A stretch of DNA of 64,000 nt from Nitrosomonas sp. GTDB taxonomy: Bacteria; Pseudomonadota; Gammaproteobacteria; Burkholderiales; Nitrosomonadaceae. The stretch spans positions 52,890-116,889 of the forward strand of contig BQJA01000001.1 of assembly GCA_021604405.1 (NCBI GenBank). The letters are read 5' to 3'. Both the position numbers and the translations under genes were made by a program. This document shows, piece by piece, positions 11,679 through 20,975 of the stretch. Every line of letters starts with the position of its first letter. Positions within the stretch are counted from its first letter, which is position 1. Below the pieces are notes generated by a model. It did not search any database. It saw only the letters and a list, made by a program, of their open reading frames with translations, and had not been told where the DNA came from.

Positions 11679-12242
11679 TCAGGTCGCATGTTGCTTGCCT
11701 TCAACATGGACAGTGCTCGCTTGAGGACCTTGTTCACCGGTTTCCTCAATGAAATGGACGGATGTGCCCACTTCGAGTTTTTCAAAATCCGCGTCGAAAA
11801 CACTGTTGCGATGAAAATATATTTCCCGATTGTCACTTGACGCGATGATGCCATAGTTCTCATCAGGCACCAGTCGGATTACCTTGCCGTGCGGCATTGA
11901 TTCATGTGCCTTGGTCTTTCCGTGACGTTTCCGCACATAATCTTCCAATTGCCTTCGTGCAGCATCGAAGGCGTCACGAATGGCGACATAGACATCTTCA
12001 TGCGCGTGATGTTTGTCGGAATGCCTGCTGGCGAGAATCTCAGTGCCAGGTAATGTGATATCGATTTTGACATGGTAAATATTACCCTGGTGGTGGTGTT
12101 TATGTGGCGCCTCGATGGTTACCCTGCAACTGGTGATATGTTCGGCAAAACGTTCCAGTTTCTCGGCTTTTACTCGGATTACAGACTCTATGGCATCCGA
12201 CGCTTCCAGATTGCGCCAAGTGATTTGTAGTGGTAATTGCAT
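11679..12242 (-). CDS. HPF/RaiA-type ribosome-associated domain fused to a cold-shock domain
   Basis: N-term MQLPLQITWRNLEASDAIESVIRVKAEKLERF...(RaiA/HPF-like); C-term HGKVIRLVPDENYGIIASSDNREIYFHRNSVFDADFEKLEVGTSVHF (CSD-like). Confidence 0.85.
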   Translation of the reverse strand: MQLPLQITWRNLEASDAIESVIRVKAEKLERFAEHITSCRVTIEAPHKHHHQGNIYHVKIDITLPGTEILASRHSDKHHAHEDVYVAIRDAFDAARRQLEDYVRKRHGKTKAHESMPHGKVIRLVPDENYGIIASSDNREIYFHRNSVFDADFEKLEVGTSVHFIEETGEQGPQASTVHVEGKQHAT

Positions 12243-12567
12243 AGATTGCTTCTCCTTGCTTTCTAATGAAATTTTATCTGTTGCAATGGGTGTAAATTAA
12301 GGTTAAGTGCAAATCACTGAATGTAATTGGCCGTCATCCCATAGTTATCTTATCCACGAGTACCCGCAGCGAAAGTAAATGATGGCTGGACAATCTCCAA
12401 AAGCCCAAAATGAAAACGGGATGGTTAGCATATACAAAACAATCAACGTTTAGTTGTGGGAAAGTTGATTAACTCTCGGTTTTATCCGCTTATGCTACCA
12501 GATATTTTTTAAAAAAAGTATTGACTGGTACAACTGATCGGTTTAGTTTTTTTTGCAGGAGACAGTC

Positions 12568-13344
12568 ATGACGTCAGAAATTTTTAGTAAAGTCGCGGCC
12601 AGATCAGATACCAAAACAAATAGGTTGATGCGTGGTTTTGCAATAGCCTATGCACTATTTGCTTATTGTGTCGGTGCCAGTACGTTATTCTGGTTTTTTC
12701 TGGCGTCGGTTGGGTTTGCGCCCTATTCGCTTTCCCGTATCGAAACTGACAGTATTCTTGCGGCGTTGGGTATAAATTTTTTCCTGGTATTTATGTTTGC
12801 CTTGCAGCACACCGTTATGGCCAGAAAAAGCTTCAAACAAATATGGACTCGGCTTATTCCTGAGCACCTGGAACGGTCAACTTTTGTTTTGTCGGCCGGC
12901 GTCTGTATGGCACTCATGTTGTGGTATTGGCAGCCTCTTCCCGGTGTTATCTGGTCGATTGGCAATGAATATGCCAGGCTGGCAGTACTGAGTCTTGCTT
13001 TTGCTGGAGTAGCCTATGTGTTGATCACTACGCTGGTTGCCAATCACTTTGAATTGCTTGGAATACGCCAGGCGTGGCTCTATGCCACCGGAAGGTCCTA
13101 TACGCCATTGGAATTTAAAAGACACTGGGTTTACAAGTACAGCCGTCACCCAATGATGCTGGGTTTACTGGTTGTGATCTGGGCAACCCCGGACATGTCC
13201 GTTAGCCGTCTGGTATTCGCCGTATTGCTGACGATTTACCTGTTTGTTGGCATTCAGTTTGAAGAGCGCGCCTTAATACAGGAATTTGGTGACAAGTACC
13301 GGGAATACAAAAAAGAAGTCGGTATGTTTTGCACTTTTCGATAA
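12568..13344 (+). CDS. NnrU/MddA-like integral membrane methyltransferase (candidate methanethiol S-methyltransferase)
   Basis: Multiple TMs; FALQHTVMARKSFKQIWTRLIPEHLERSTFVL; VYKYSRHPMMLGLLVVIWATPDMS; EERALIQEFGDKYREYKKEV. RBS gcaggagac before ATG 12568. Confidence 0.72.
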   Translation: MTSEIFSKVAARSDTKTNRLMRGFAIAYALFAYCVGASTLFWFFLASVGFAPYSLSRIETDSILAALGINFFLVFMFALQHTVMARKSFKQIWTRLIPEHLERSTFVLSAGVCMALMLWYWQPLPGVIWSIGNEYARLAVLSLAFAGVAYVLITTLVANHFELLGIRQAWLYATGRSYTPLEFKRHWVYKYSRHPMMLGLLVVIWATPDMSVSRLVFAVLLTIYLFVGIQFEERALIQEFGDKYREYKKEVGMFCTFR

Positions 13345-13633
13345 ACAGACCCATACATCATCACGAAATCGGCAAATTGCTGAGCGAGATGCGTCATGCG
13401 TTCCTGCCTTCGATAGCTTTTCATATTCTATATTGAAAATAATTTCAATAAGTTGTTAAGACAAAGCGACGGTTTTGTGGCTGGCGAGAACAATGTACAA
13501 TGTGCACAAGTAATTATCTTAAGTCTAATGTCGCCAATTCTCTTAGTTTCCAACGACAAGCAGGGGTTGTTTTGATGTCGGTATTTGATCGGCAGTAATC
13601 AGCCAATGTCTTGTCATTTGATTTGCCATTTCC

Positions 13634-15208
13634 ATGCGCAGAATACAATTCGCCATAAAACATAATATCGGTACTAAGTATATTTTTGAATTGCTTGCCA
13701 AGGAATATCCGCGTAATGAAAAACACCAGGTGCGTATTCACCGGCAATATCTCGATTCCTTTGATTGGCGGATGCATCAGAATTCTTATGTTTGCGGGAC
13801 AGATGACAATGATGCGGTAAAAAATTTTTTTCTGGAAAAAAGCGAAACCGGCGAATGTGTATATACGCTTCCATTGAGTGAGACGCCAAAATTTTCGCAG
13901 GACATTCCCCACGCAAAGTGTCGTCGACTTCTTGAAGGTATTCTTGAAATCAGAGCGCTTATAGGTGCCGCATCGGTAACTATCCGGCAAAGACAGTTGC
14001 TTATACTGGATAATCAACATAAGACGCTGATTAGACTTCACGTTGAGAGTTACACGATTCCCGGATGCACCGGTTTACAGGCGATTCCAGGGCGGTTAAT
14101 GGTTTTTCCAGTCAGAGGCTATAAAAAAGTATTGCATGGTGTCGTGCAGTATATTTCTGAGCAGTTAAGACTCAGCCCGGTAGAAACCAATTTGCTGGAT
14201 GAAATACTGGTGGTAATCGGTAAAGTACCTGCCCCTGCGGCGCTCGATGTAACCAAGAAGCTGAGTGGTTCACTTAATACCTGGCAAGCTGCGCAAATTT
14301 TGTTCAGTGATTTGCTAAACGTGATGCAGGCAAATGAGCAGGGCCTGCGTGATGCCATTGATACGGAATTTTTACATGATTATCGGGTTGCATTGAGGCG
14401 CACCCGCTCGCTTTTGACGCAAATTAAACATTTGTTTCCCAGCAAAGAACTCGAGTACTTCAAACAGGAATTTTACTGGCTTGGGTTGATTACCAGCCCC
14501 ACTCGTGACCTTGACGTATACTTGCTGAAATTTGATAATTATGACAAGGTGCTGCCAGTAGCGCTCCGTGATGATCTTGTGCCGTTTCGGCAGTTCCTGC
14601 GTCGACACTGGAAAGCGGAACATACACGTTTATGTGAAGCGCTCAATTCAAAAAGATACCGTAAGCTCATCCGCGAATGGAAACGGATTTTGCAGCGCCG
14701 GAGTATCCAGTCGCCACAGACGTTTAATGCCAAAAATCCCGCTAAACAGGTTGCCAATCAACGAATCTTGAAACTTTATAGGAAAGTTTTAAAGGAAGGC
14801 GGTGCAATTGCGCCGGAATCACCTGATGAGGATTTGCATGAATTACGTAAAACCTGTAAAAAGTTCCGTTACTTAATGGAATTCTTTCAGAGTTATTATC
14901 CCAGTGATCAAATTAAACGTTTGATAAAAAATCTAAAAATGTTGCAGGATAATCTGGGAGATTTTCAAGATCTGTGTGTCCAAACGCAACAACTAAGCGA
15001 TTTTGCACAGCAAATGCAAGATGAAGGGCTGGTTGATACCAAAACGATTATGGCCATGGGTGTATTAGTGCAAAACCTTGTCACCCGGAAAGAAACAGTG
15101 CGGCGTCATTTTAGCGAACGATTCAAGGAGTTTTCCTCGGCGGAGAGAGTGATGGAATTTAAAACAGCATTCAGTTGTGCTAACACATTAGAAGGTGCGC
15201 CTGCATGA
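13634..15208 (+). CDS. CYTH-like/CHAD domain protein
   Basis: CHAD features: FLHDYRVALRRTRSLLTQIKHLFP, LITSPTRDLDVYLLKFD, DLHELRKTCKKFRYLMEFF, LKMLQDNLGDFQDLCVQ. N-terminal ~200 aa divergent CYTH-like (inference). Stop overlaps next ATG. Confidence 0.88.
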   Translation: MRRIQFAIKHNIGTKYIFELLAKEYPRNEKHQVRIHRQYLDSFDWRMHQNSYVCGTDDNDAVKNFFLEKSETGECVYTLPLSETPKFSQDIPHAKCRRLLEGILEIRALIGAASVTIRQRQLLILDNQHKTLIRLHVESYTIPGCTGLQAIPGRLMVFPVRGYKKVLHGVVQYISEQLRLSPVETNLLDEILVVIGKVPAPAALDVTKKLSGSLNTWQAAQILFSDLLNVMQANEQGLRDAIDTEFLHDYRVALRRTRSLLTQIKHLFPSKELEYFKQEFYWLGLITSPTRDLDVYLLKFDNYDKVLPVALRDDLVPFRQFLRRHWKAEHTRLCEALNSKRYRKLIREWKRILQRRSIQSPQTFNAKNPAKQVANQRILKLYRKVLKEGGAIAPESPDEDLHELRKTCKKFRYLMEFFQSYYPSDQIKRLIKNLKMLQDNLGDFQDLCVQTQQLSDFAQQMQDEGLVDTKTIMAMGVLVQNLVTRKETVRRHFSERFKEFSSAERVMEFKTAFSCANTLEGAPA

Positions 15209-15963
15209 AGATTATTGCTTGCTACAATATCAAGGGTGGCATTGGCAAAACGGCAACAACGGTTAATTTAGCCTATCTTGCGTCACAAGAAGGTGCGAAG
15301 ACCTTAGTTTGGGATCTTGATCCACAAGGCGCGGCCAGCTTTTATTTTCGCATTAAACCCAAAGTAAAAAAAGGCGGGAAGGGACTGCTTACTGGTAAAA
15401 AAGAGCTGGATGATGTGATTAAAGGCACGGACTTTGAGAACCTGGATCTTGTTCCGGCAGATTTTTCCTATCGGAATCTCGATCTTGAACTCGATGATTT
15501 TAAAAATGCAGATAAACAAATACGTAAGCTTTTAAAACCGCTGAGGCAGGAATATGATTATGTTTTTCTTGATTGCCCGCCCAGTGTATCGTTAGTGTCG
15601 GAAAATATTCTGGTAGCAGCCGATATCATTATGGTCCCGACGATTCCTACGACATTATCATTGCGTACACTGGATCAGATTATTGAATTTTGCAAAAAAA
15701 TAGGGATTGCGCAATCTAAGATATTGATGTTCTTTTCCATGGTGGATATTCGCAAGAAACTGCACAAAGAGATTCTCGAGATCCCGGCTAAAAATATAAA
15801 GGCGTTAAAAACCAGCATTCCGTATGCAAGTGACGTGGAGAAAATGGGTTTGCATCGCCAGCCGGCACCCGTATTTGCCAGTCAAAGCCGCTCTGTTAAA
15901 GCGTATCAAGCTTTATGGCACGAAACCAAGCGTTATATGGCTGAAGACGTGCGGGGTGAGTGA
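15205..15963 (+). CDS. ParA/MinD-type ATPase
   Basis: Deviant Walker A KGGIGKTATTVNLA, DLDPQGAASFYF, YDYVFLDCPPSVSLVSENIL; ATGA overlaps on both sides. Confidence 0.93.
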   Translation: MKIIACYNIKGGIGKTATTVNLAYLASQEGAKTLVWDLDPQGAASFYFRIKPKVKKGGKGLLTGKKELDDVIKGTDFENLDLVPADFSYRNLDLELDDFKNADKQIRKLLKPLRQEYDYVFLDCPPSVSLVSENILVAADIIMVPTIPTTLSLRTLDQIIEFCKKIGIAQSKILMFFSMVDIRKKLHKEILEIPAKNIKALKTSIPYASDVEKMGLHRQPAPVFASQSRSVKAYQALWHETKRYMAEDVRGE

Positions 15964-16472
15964 TGACACATTTCCTTTTTTTATTACGTCACGCAAAATC
16001 TGACTGGCAAACAGACGCTGCCTCAGACTTTGAACGGCCGCTCTCAGAGAGAGGATTAAGAGATGCGCAAAAAATGGCCCATTGGTTGATTCAACAATCA
16101 AAGATGCCGGCAACGATCGTCAGTTCCCCAGCGTTGCGGGCTTATCAGACAGCGCTTGTTTTCGCTCATGCGATGAAAATACAACCAGGAGACATTAGCT
16201 TCGATAAGCGGATTTACGAAGCGAGCCCTCACCATGTCCTGGAAATAATAAGGTGTTTTCCAGAAACCGGGAAGTCGGTATTGTTAATCGGACATAATCC
16301 CGGGTTTGATTCTTTATTGCAGATGCTTTGCAAAATGACTGAATCGCGTGCTGATGGCAAGTTGATGACAACTGCCGCAATCGCCAGGATTCGTGTGACA
16401 GGCTCTTGGCGGGGGATAAGTGATAATTGTTGTGTGTTGGATGGCCTTACTCGGCCGAAAGATTTGCACTAA
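15960..16472 (+). CDS. sixA: SixA-type phosphohistidine phosphatase (histidine phosphatase superfamily)
   Basis: LLRHAKSDW, FERPLSERGLRDAQKMA, SSPALRAYQTALVF, LLIGHNPGFDSLLQML. Confidence 0.9.
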   Translation: MMTHFLFLLRHAKSDWQTDAASDFERPLSERGLRDAQKMAHWLIQQSKMPATIVSSPALRAYQTALVFAHAMKIQPGDISFDKRIYEASPHHVLEIIRCFPETGKSVLLIGHNPGFDSLLQMLCKMTESRADGKLMTTAAIARIRVTGSWRGISDNCCVLDGLTRPKDLH

Positions 16473-16503
16473 CAGTCCTGAGAACATGCCCCAGAACTGT
16501 TAG
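16469..16503. terminator. Inverted repeat at the sixA 3' end (possible terminator; stem overlaps stop codon)
   Basis: CTAACAGTcCTG-agaacatgccc-CAGaACTGTTAG; weak T tract, between convergent genes. Confidence 0.4.
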
Positions 16504-16544
16504 TTGATTGCGCGGTGCAATATCCTTAACGGATGTTATGAAAG

Positions 16545-17153
16545 TCAGTGAATACTGCCCAACGTTTGCGAAATCACCGCCTTCGACGACGCGTAAACTT
16601 TATCAACCGTCTTGTTTGTGACTTTGCGGTAAGCCGCGCGTGAAGAGGCTGTCTGATCGCCTGCTTCTTTTACTTCCACGTTATACAATTCCTTTCCGTT
16701 GGTATCATAAAAAGAGTACAAAACGCCGATATTCGACACAATCTTATCGTTAAAACCTTCGGGTACTGAGATATTTGAAGTAATCAGATCAACCTTGATA
16801 ATCAAATTACCCTGGCCAGTAAATTCGTCGAATGAGCTAATGAAACATTGACTTCCAAACATGTTTTGTGAAATATCCTGGACATCCTCCTCAATCATAT
16901 GACCAACTTCCAGGATAACGGTGTTATCTCTTTTAAAATGATTTTCTACAAAAAAGCCATAACTGTTATCCATGAATGCCGGTGTTGATACGATGGTTGC
17001 ATGATTCGATAATTTTTTGTCAATAATAAAACAGGGTTGATAGGTGTTCTTTAAATCCGCATAGCGGGCTGAAGGGGCGGCTGCCTTTTGGGTGCTAATA
17101 CTTTCACATCCAAGCAGTGCAATAAATATAACTAATAATAGTAAGTTTTTCAT
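16545..17153 (-). CDS. Putative lipoprotein of unknown function
   Basis: MKNLLLLVIFIALLGCESISTQ lipobox; ORF of about 200 aa. Confidence 0.65.
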   Translation of the reverse strand: MKNLLLLVIFIALLGCESISTQKAAAPSARYADLKNTYQPCFIIDKKLSNHATIVSTPAFMDNSYGFFVENHFKRDNTVILEVGHMIEEDVQDISQNMFGSQCFISSFDEFTGQGNLIIKVDLITSNISVPEGFNDKIVSNIGVLYSFYDTNGKELYNVEVKEAGDQTASSRAAYRKVTNKTVDKVYASSKAVISQTLGSIH

Positions 17154-17728
17154 AGCTTTTCCTCGCCAAAAATTTATCTCTTGCATCCACTACTTCAAAG
17201 GATAGCGATTATGGTAATAGACTTTGCAGTAACCTCGCTGCGGCGAAAGCATTGCCGATTGCAAATCATTGTAGAATCAAAGCGGCGCTGAATATAAGGG
17301 AGATCGCTCCTCTTTTATGTGAAACATTTAACCCATTTTTATTGTTATAAATCGGGACATTTATCCTAATTTGGTTATATTTTTTGTCTTTGTAAGAATT
17401 GGTCAAAGCCTTAATCAGCCAGAACTGAAAATGATTCTGATGCAATATTTATTTGTTTACCCTTTCGTTTAATATTGGTTGTAGCGCTTGGTCTGGTGAT
17501 AGCCGTATCATCCAACCTGATTGATATTATAGAAGCAAAACTCATAAATAGGGGTATTTTGTCGTCTATTTCTCAGAGATATTTTCATACTTTTATTAAC
17601 TAGTTGTTATAAAGGCAAAAAATTTGTCACTATATAGCAACAATCGTTATAAAATATGATATACCATTGAATAATAAAGATTATTCATCTGGTTATTGGT
17701 ATCGCACTGGTAACGGGGGGGTTAAGAT

Positions 17729-17751
17729 GCCACCAGCGAACAACTGGTGGC
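17729..17751. terminator. Stem-loop downstream of entericidin-like gene
   Basis: GCCACCAG-cgaacaa-CTGGTGGC, perfect 8-bp stem just 3' of the minus-strand ORF; no long T tract. Confidence 0.4.
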
Positions 17752-17769
17752 GTATTTACCAACGAGTGA

Positions 17770-17895
17770 TTATTGGGCAGATCGTTCTAAAGCTTCACCA
17801 CCTTCTTGTATATCTTGGCCAGCGCCAGACATGGTATTACAAGCTGTTAGACCAAGCACTACATAAAGAATAATAATTATCTGAAAAATTTTCAT
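17770..17895 (-). CDS. Entericidin EcnA/B-like micro-lipoprotein (41 aa)
   Basis: MKIFQIIIILYVVLGLTACNTMSGAGQDIQEGGEALERSAQ; lipobox LTAC-NT, G-xDIQ-GGEAL motif. Confidence 0.85.
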   Translation of the reverse strand: MKIFQIIIILYVVLGLTACNTMSGAGQDIQEGGEALERSAQ

Positions 17896-17968
17896 TTCTT
17901 TTCCTTTAAAATGTATAGTGAAATTATGAGGCGATAAAACATGAACATGAATACATCGTTCATTCATA

Positions 17969-18136
17969 TCAGATGGATGGCGGACGTCGACCTATAACCC
18001 AGAATATAACAGCCAGAACAAGACCAACCACAAATAAAGTCCAAGCCATTTCAGCAGCAATACTTGCAACCCCCGTTACACCCAATAAACCAGCGATAAT
18101 CGCTAAGACTAAGAAAATAATTGCCAACTTTATCAT
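17969..18136 (-). CDS. DUF1328/YtjA-like small membrane protein (55 aa)
   Basis: MIKLAIIFLVLAIIAGLLGVTGVASIAAEMAWTLFVVGLVLAVIFWVIGRRPPSI; aggagagg RBS; absent from the ORF track, which lists the antisense ORF 17973..18194 instead. Confidence 0.88.
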   Translation of the reverse strand: MIKLAIIFLVLAIIAGLLGVTGVASIAAEMAWTLFVVGLVLAVIFWVIGRRPPSI

Positions 18137-18617
18137 CGTCCTCTCCTATGTTGTTGACCGAAGCCTCAATAAAAAAATGAATTGCTGTCGATAAGTATGG
18201 GGGAGTCTTTCAAGCAAGCGTTATTAACTATGTTAATGATAGTCATAACAATTTAAATACTTTTATCTGTGTTGAGTGTCAGATGCGGTCTACTATCTCA
18301 TATCAGCAATTGGTCAGCCGCCTTGAACCTTGATTTGTCCGCCAACTTTTTGCTTAATGTAATGTCTCATATTACTCAATTAAATGGTCGGCTAGAAACG
18401 AATTCAAAAAGGGGAAGGATCATGAAATTGCATAACTCAGCACAGCTTGCCGGACGAAACCAGAAATGCGCATACTTCGTTTAGCCGCGCAATAGGGGTT
18501 TGGAGATGAATTCAGCGTGTCGGCCGAGGGGAGTTGAAGAGGGCTAACGTTGAGGCAGTCAGGAATAAAGTAATGACTCGGTTAAATTGACCGGGAGGGA
18601 ATTATCGTCTGAAACCG

Positions 18618-19946
18618 TCACGCCATTAATGATTCTTCAGTTGTTACTATTGGGAAAGTCATTGAAACCAGCAGTCCTCCCTGAGGATGATTGCTTATTT
18701 TCATAACGCCTTGGTGGTGTCTGATTATCCGTTGCGAAATACTGAGGCCAAGGCCATAGCCTTCTGTATTATTTTTTCTATTCGCACGATAAAAAGGGGT
18801 GGTCAGCGCGGATAATTCTGCGTCATCGACACCCGGGCCATGATCACGAATTTGAATTTCAACATGTTTATTGATTTGTTGTGCGTAAATAATGACCCGT
18901 GATTGTTCAGGTGTATGTTTACATGCATTACGTAAAATATTTTCGAAGGCTCTGTTTAGCCTTTTTGCATGGCCTGTTATAGCTAATTGCGCATCAATAT
19001 GATTCAGTTGAATGGGATGTGTGGGATATTCAAGTTGAATACCTTCAACCAGTTTACGAAATAGTGCAGATAGATTAACGGGTGTTGCGGATTGCTTATT
19101 ATCCTGGTCGTAGTGCATGCGTGAATAATCCAGTATTTCCTGAATCAATTCATTCATACGGATACATTCTCGTTCGATACGCTTAACCTTTATATCATTT
19201 GATGCATCCGGATGCTGTTGCATTATCGCTGAAATCGCTTGTAAACGACCCAAGGGTGCGCGTAATTCATGGGAAACATCATGTAGTAATTGTTGTTTTG
19301 AATTGATAAGGTTATCCAACGTATTCGCCATTTCATCGAGTTCCCGGGATAGGTCACCGATTTCATCATTGCGTTCTAGTAATTTTTTTTCTACACGGGA
19401 TTGCATATTTCCTTCAGATAGACTGCGCGCATGCTTTTTCAGTTTTTTTAGTGGCTGAATAATTAACAAGCTCATAATAAAGCTCGCGACAACCGTAAAA
19501 AGAAACACGATGGCAAAGCGTACAGTATGTCGCGGGTTAGACAAGTACTGGAATATATTAAATTTTCTCGGCGTACTTATCCTTATGCGATATTGGTGAC
19601 CGGAGTCGCTATGATAGTTGATAAAAGATTGCTGGTGGTTTTTCTGAATGTTTTCACTGCCAAAAATGACTTTGTTTTGGTCATTCAGAATCAATATGCG
19701 TTTAAGCAAAAAACGGCCTTTCATTGGCGCGCTAAGTCCACTCTGATAAGGTTGAAGCAGTTGCACTGATTCACCGGATTCAATACGCCCAATAATTGTT
19801 TTCGCCATATTAATCGCGAGTTCCTTATGGAACTCGCGGAGTTCCTTGCCATCCGCTGGCAAAAAAATGTATATTACCAATCCCATCGCCAGTATATTCG
19901 CGGTCAGGAATGCGGCGAATATTTTCCAGAACAGACTACTCAGCAT
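18618..19946 (-). CDS. CpxA-like sensor histidine kinase
   Basis: MLSSLFWKIFAAFLTANILAMGLVIYIF; HAMP; LLHDVSHELRAPLGRLQA H-box; GYGLGLSISQRIIRHH; start re-set to MLSS. Confidence 0.93.
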   Translation of the reverse strand: MLSSLFWKIFAAFLTANILAMGLVIYIFLPADGKELREFHKELAINMAKTIIGRIESGESVQLLQPYQSGLSAPMKGRFLLKRILILNDQNKVIFGSENIQKNHQQSFINYHSDSGHQYRIRISTPRKFNIFQYLSNPRHTVRFAIVFLFTVVASFIMSLLIIQPLKKLKKHARSLSEGNMQSRVEKKLLERNDEIGDLSRELDEMANTLDNLINSKQQLLHDVSHELRAPLGRLQAISAIMQQHPDASNDIKVKRIERECIRMNELIQEILDYSRMHYDQDNKQSATPVNLSALFRKLVEGIQLEYPTHPIQLNHIDAQLAITGHAKRLNRAFENILRNACKHTPEQSRVIIYAQQINKHVEIQIRDHGPGVDDAELSALTTPFYRANRKNNTEGYGLGLSISQRIIRHHQGVMKISNHPQGGLLVSMTFPIVTTEESLMA

Positions 19947-20661
19947 TGATATCTTTTCCTTCGGTAACCATCTGATAGCCTGATCCGCGGATGGTTTTAA
20001 TCGGCATTTTACCTTGCAGCGCTTTCGCCAGTTTTTGGCGCAATCGGCTGACATGTACCTCGATACTGCGATCATAAGCAACTAACTTGCGTTGTAACAC
20101 TTTCTCGGTCAGCTCTTTCTTGCTCAGGACTTGTCCTGCGGATTGCATCAACAATGCCAGCACATTAAACTCGGCGCCGGTTAATTCCAGCGGCTCGCCA
20201 TGCACTTTGACCTGGCGCTGGGCTTTATTCAATTCAATACCATTTAATACAAGGGTTACAGCCATGGCGTCCGTGCTGGTATAATGCTGGCCACGGCGTA
20301 ATACCGCACGTAACCGGGCGGCTAATTCCCGCGGAATGCATGGCTTGCCCAGATAATCGTCGGCGCCCATCTCCAAACCGACAATACGATCAATATCACC
20401 TCCACGTCCGGTCAGCATAATAACCGGGATATTGTGCTGTGCCCGTATCGCCTGTAATACTTCCAGGCCATTGATCTGCGGCATCATAATATCCAACACC
20501 ACCGCGTTGAATCGATGGTCTTGCTGTAATACGTGCAACGCCGAGTAGCCATCGTGACAGCTGCTGACCTGGAATTGTTCATTTTCAAGATATTCTGCGA
20601 GTAACCCGCATAACTCCGTGTCGTCATCTACCAGCAAAATGTGAGGTTGCGTATTGTCCAA
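19936..20661 (-). CDS. OmpR/CpxR-family response regulator
   Basis: ILLVDDDTELCGLLAEYL, VVLDIMMPQINGLEVL, ADDYLGKPCIPRELAARLRAVLRR, winged helix C-terminus; overlaps downstream kinase. Confidence 0.94.
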   Translation of the reverse strand: MDNTQPHILLVDDDTELCGLLAEYLENEQFQVSSCHDGYSALHVLQQDHRFNAVVLDIMMPQINGLEVLQAIRAQHNIPVIMLTGRGGDIDRIVGLEMGADDYLGKPCIPRELAARLRAVLRRGQHYTSTDAMAVTLVLNGIELNKAQRQVKVHGEPLELTGAEFNVLALLMQSAGQVLSKKELTEKVLQRKLVAYDRSIEVHVSRLRQKLAKALQGKMPIKTIRGSGYQMVTEGKDINAE

Positions 20662-20975
20662 ACTTACACCTTATAAGGAACTGCATATTTATTAATACCA
20701 GATTTACCAAACTTTACATTCTCTTAACCCAACTTCTTATTTACATTGGATATCCTTCAATTGTACCTATGCCTCTACGGTTAGCGACAGCAATAGTTTA
20801 ACAATTTACCTGCTGAACACGTGTTTAACTCCGTTGGCTATAAAAAAAGATTGAAAATGAATATAAATTGATATCCGGCGTGGTCTTTTGCTGTCTGTCT
20901 ATATGTCGTGGCATTTAACGATAAGCGTTAAAGCAAACATCATGCGGGTAATTTCTTACAAAGGTAACAACAAAC

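Noticed and set aside
17973-18194. Plus-strand 73-aa ORF
   Set aside because: Antisense to the well-supported DUF1328-like gene on the minus strand.
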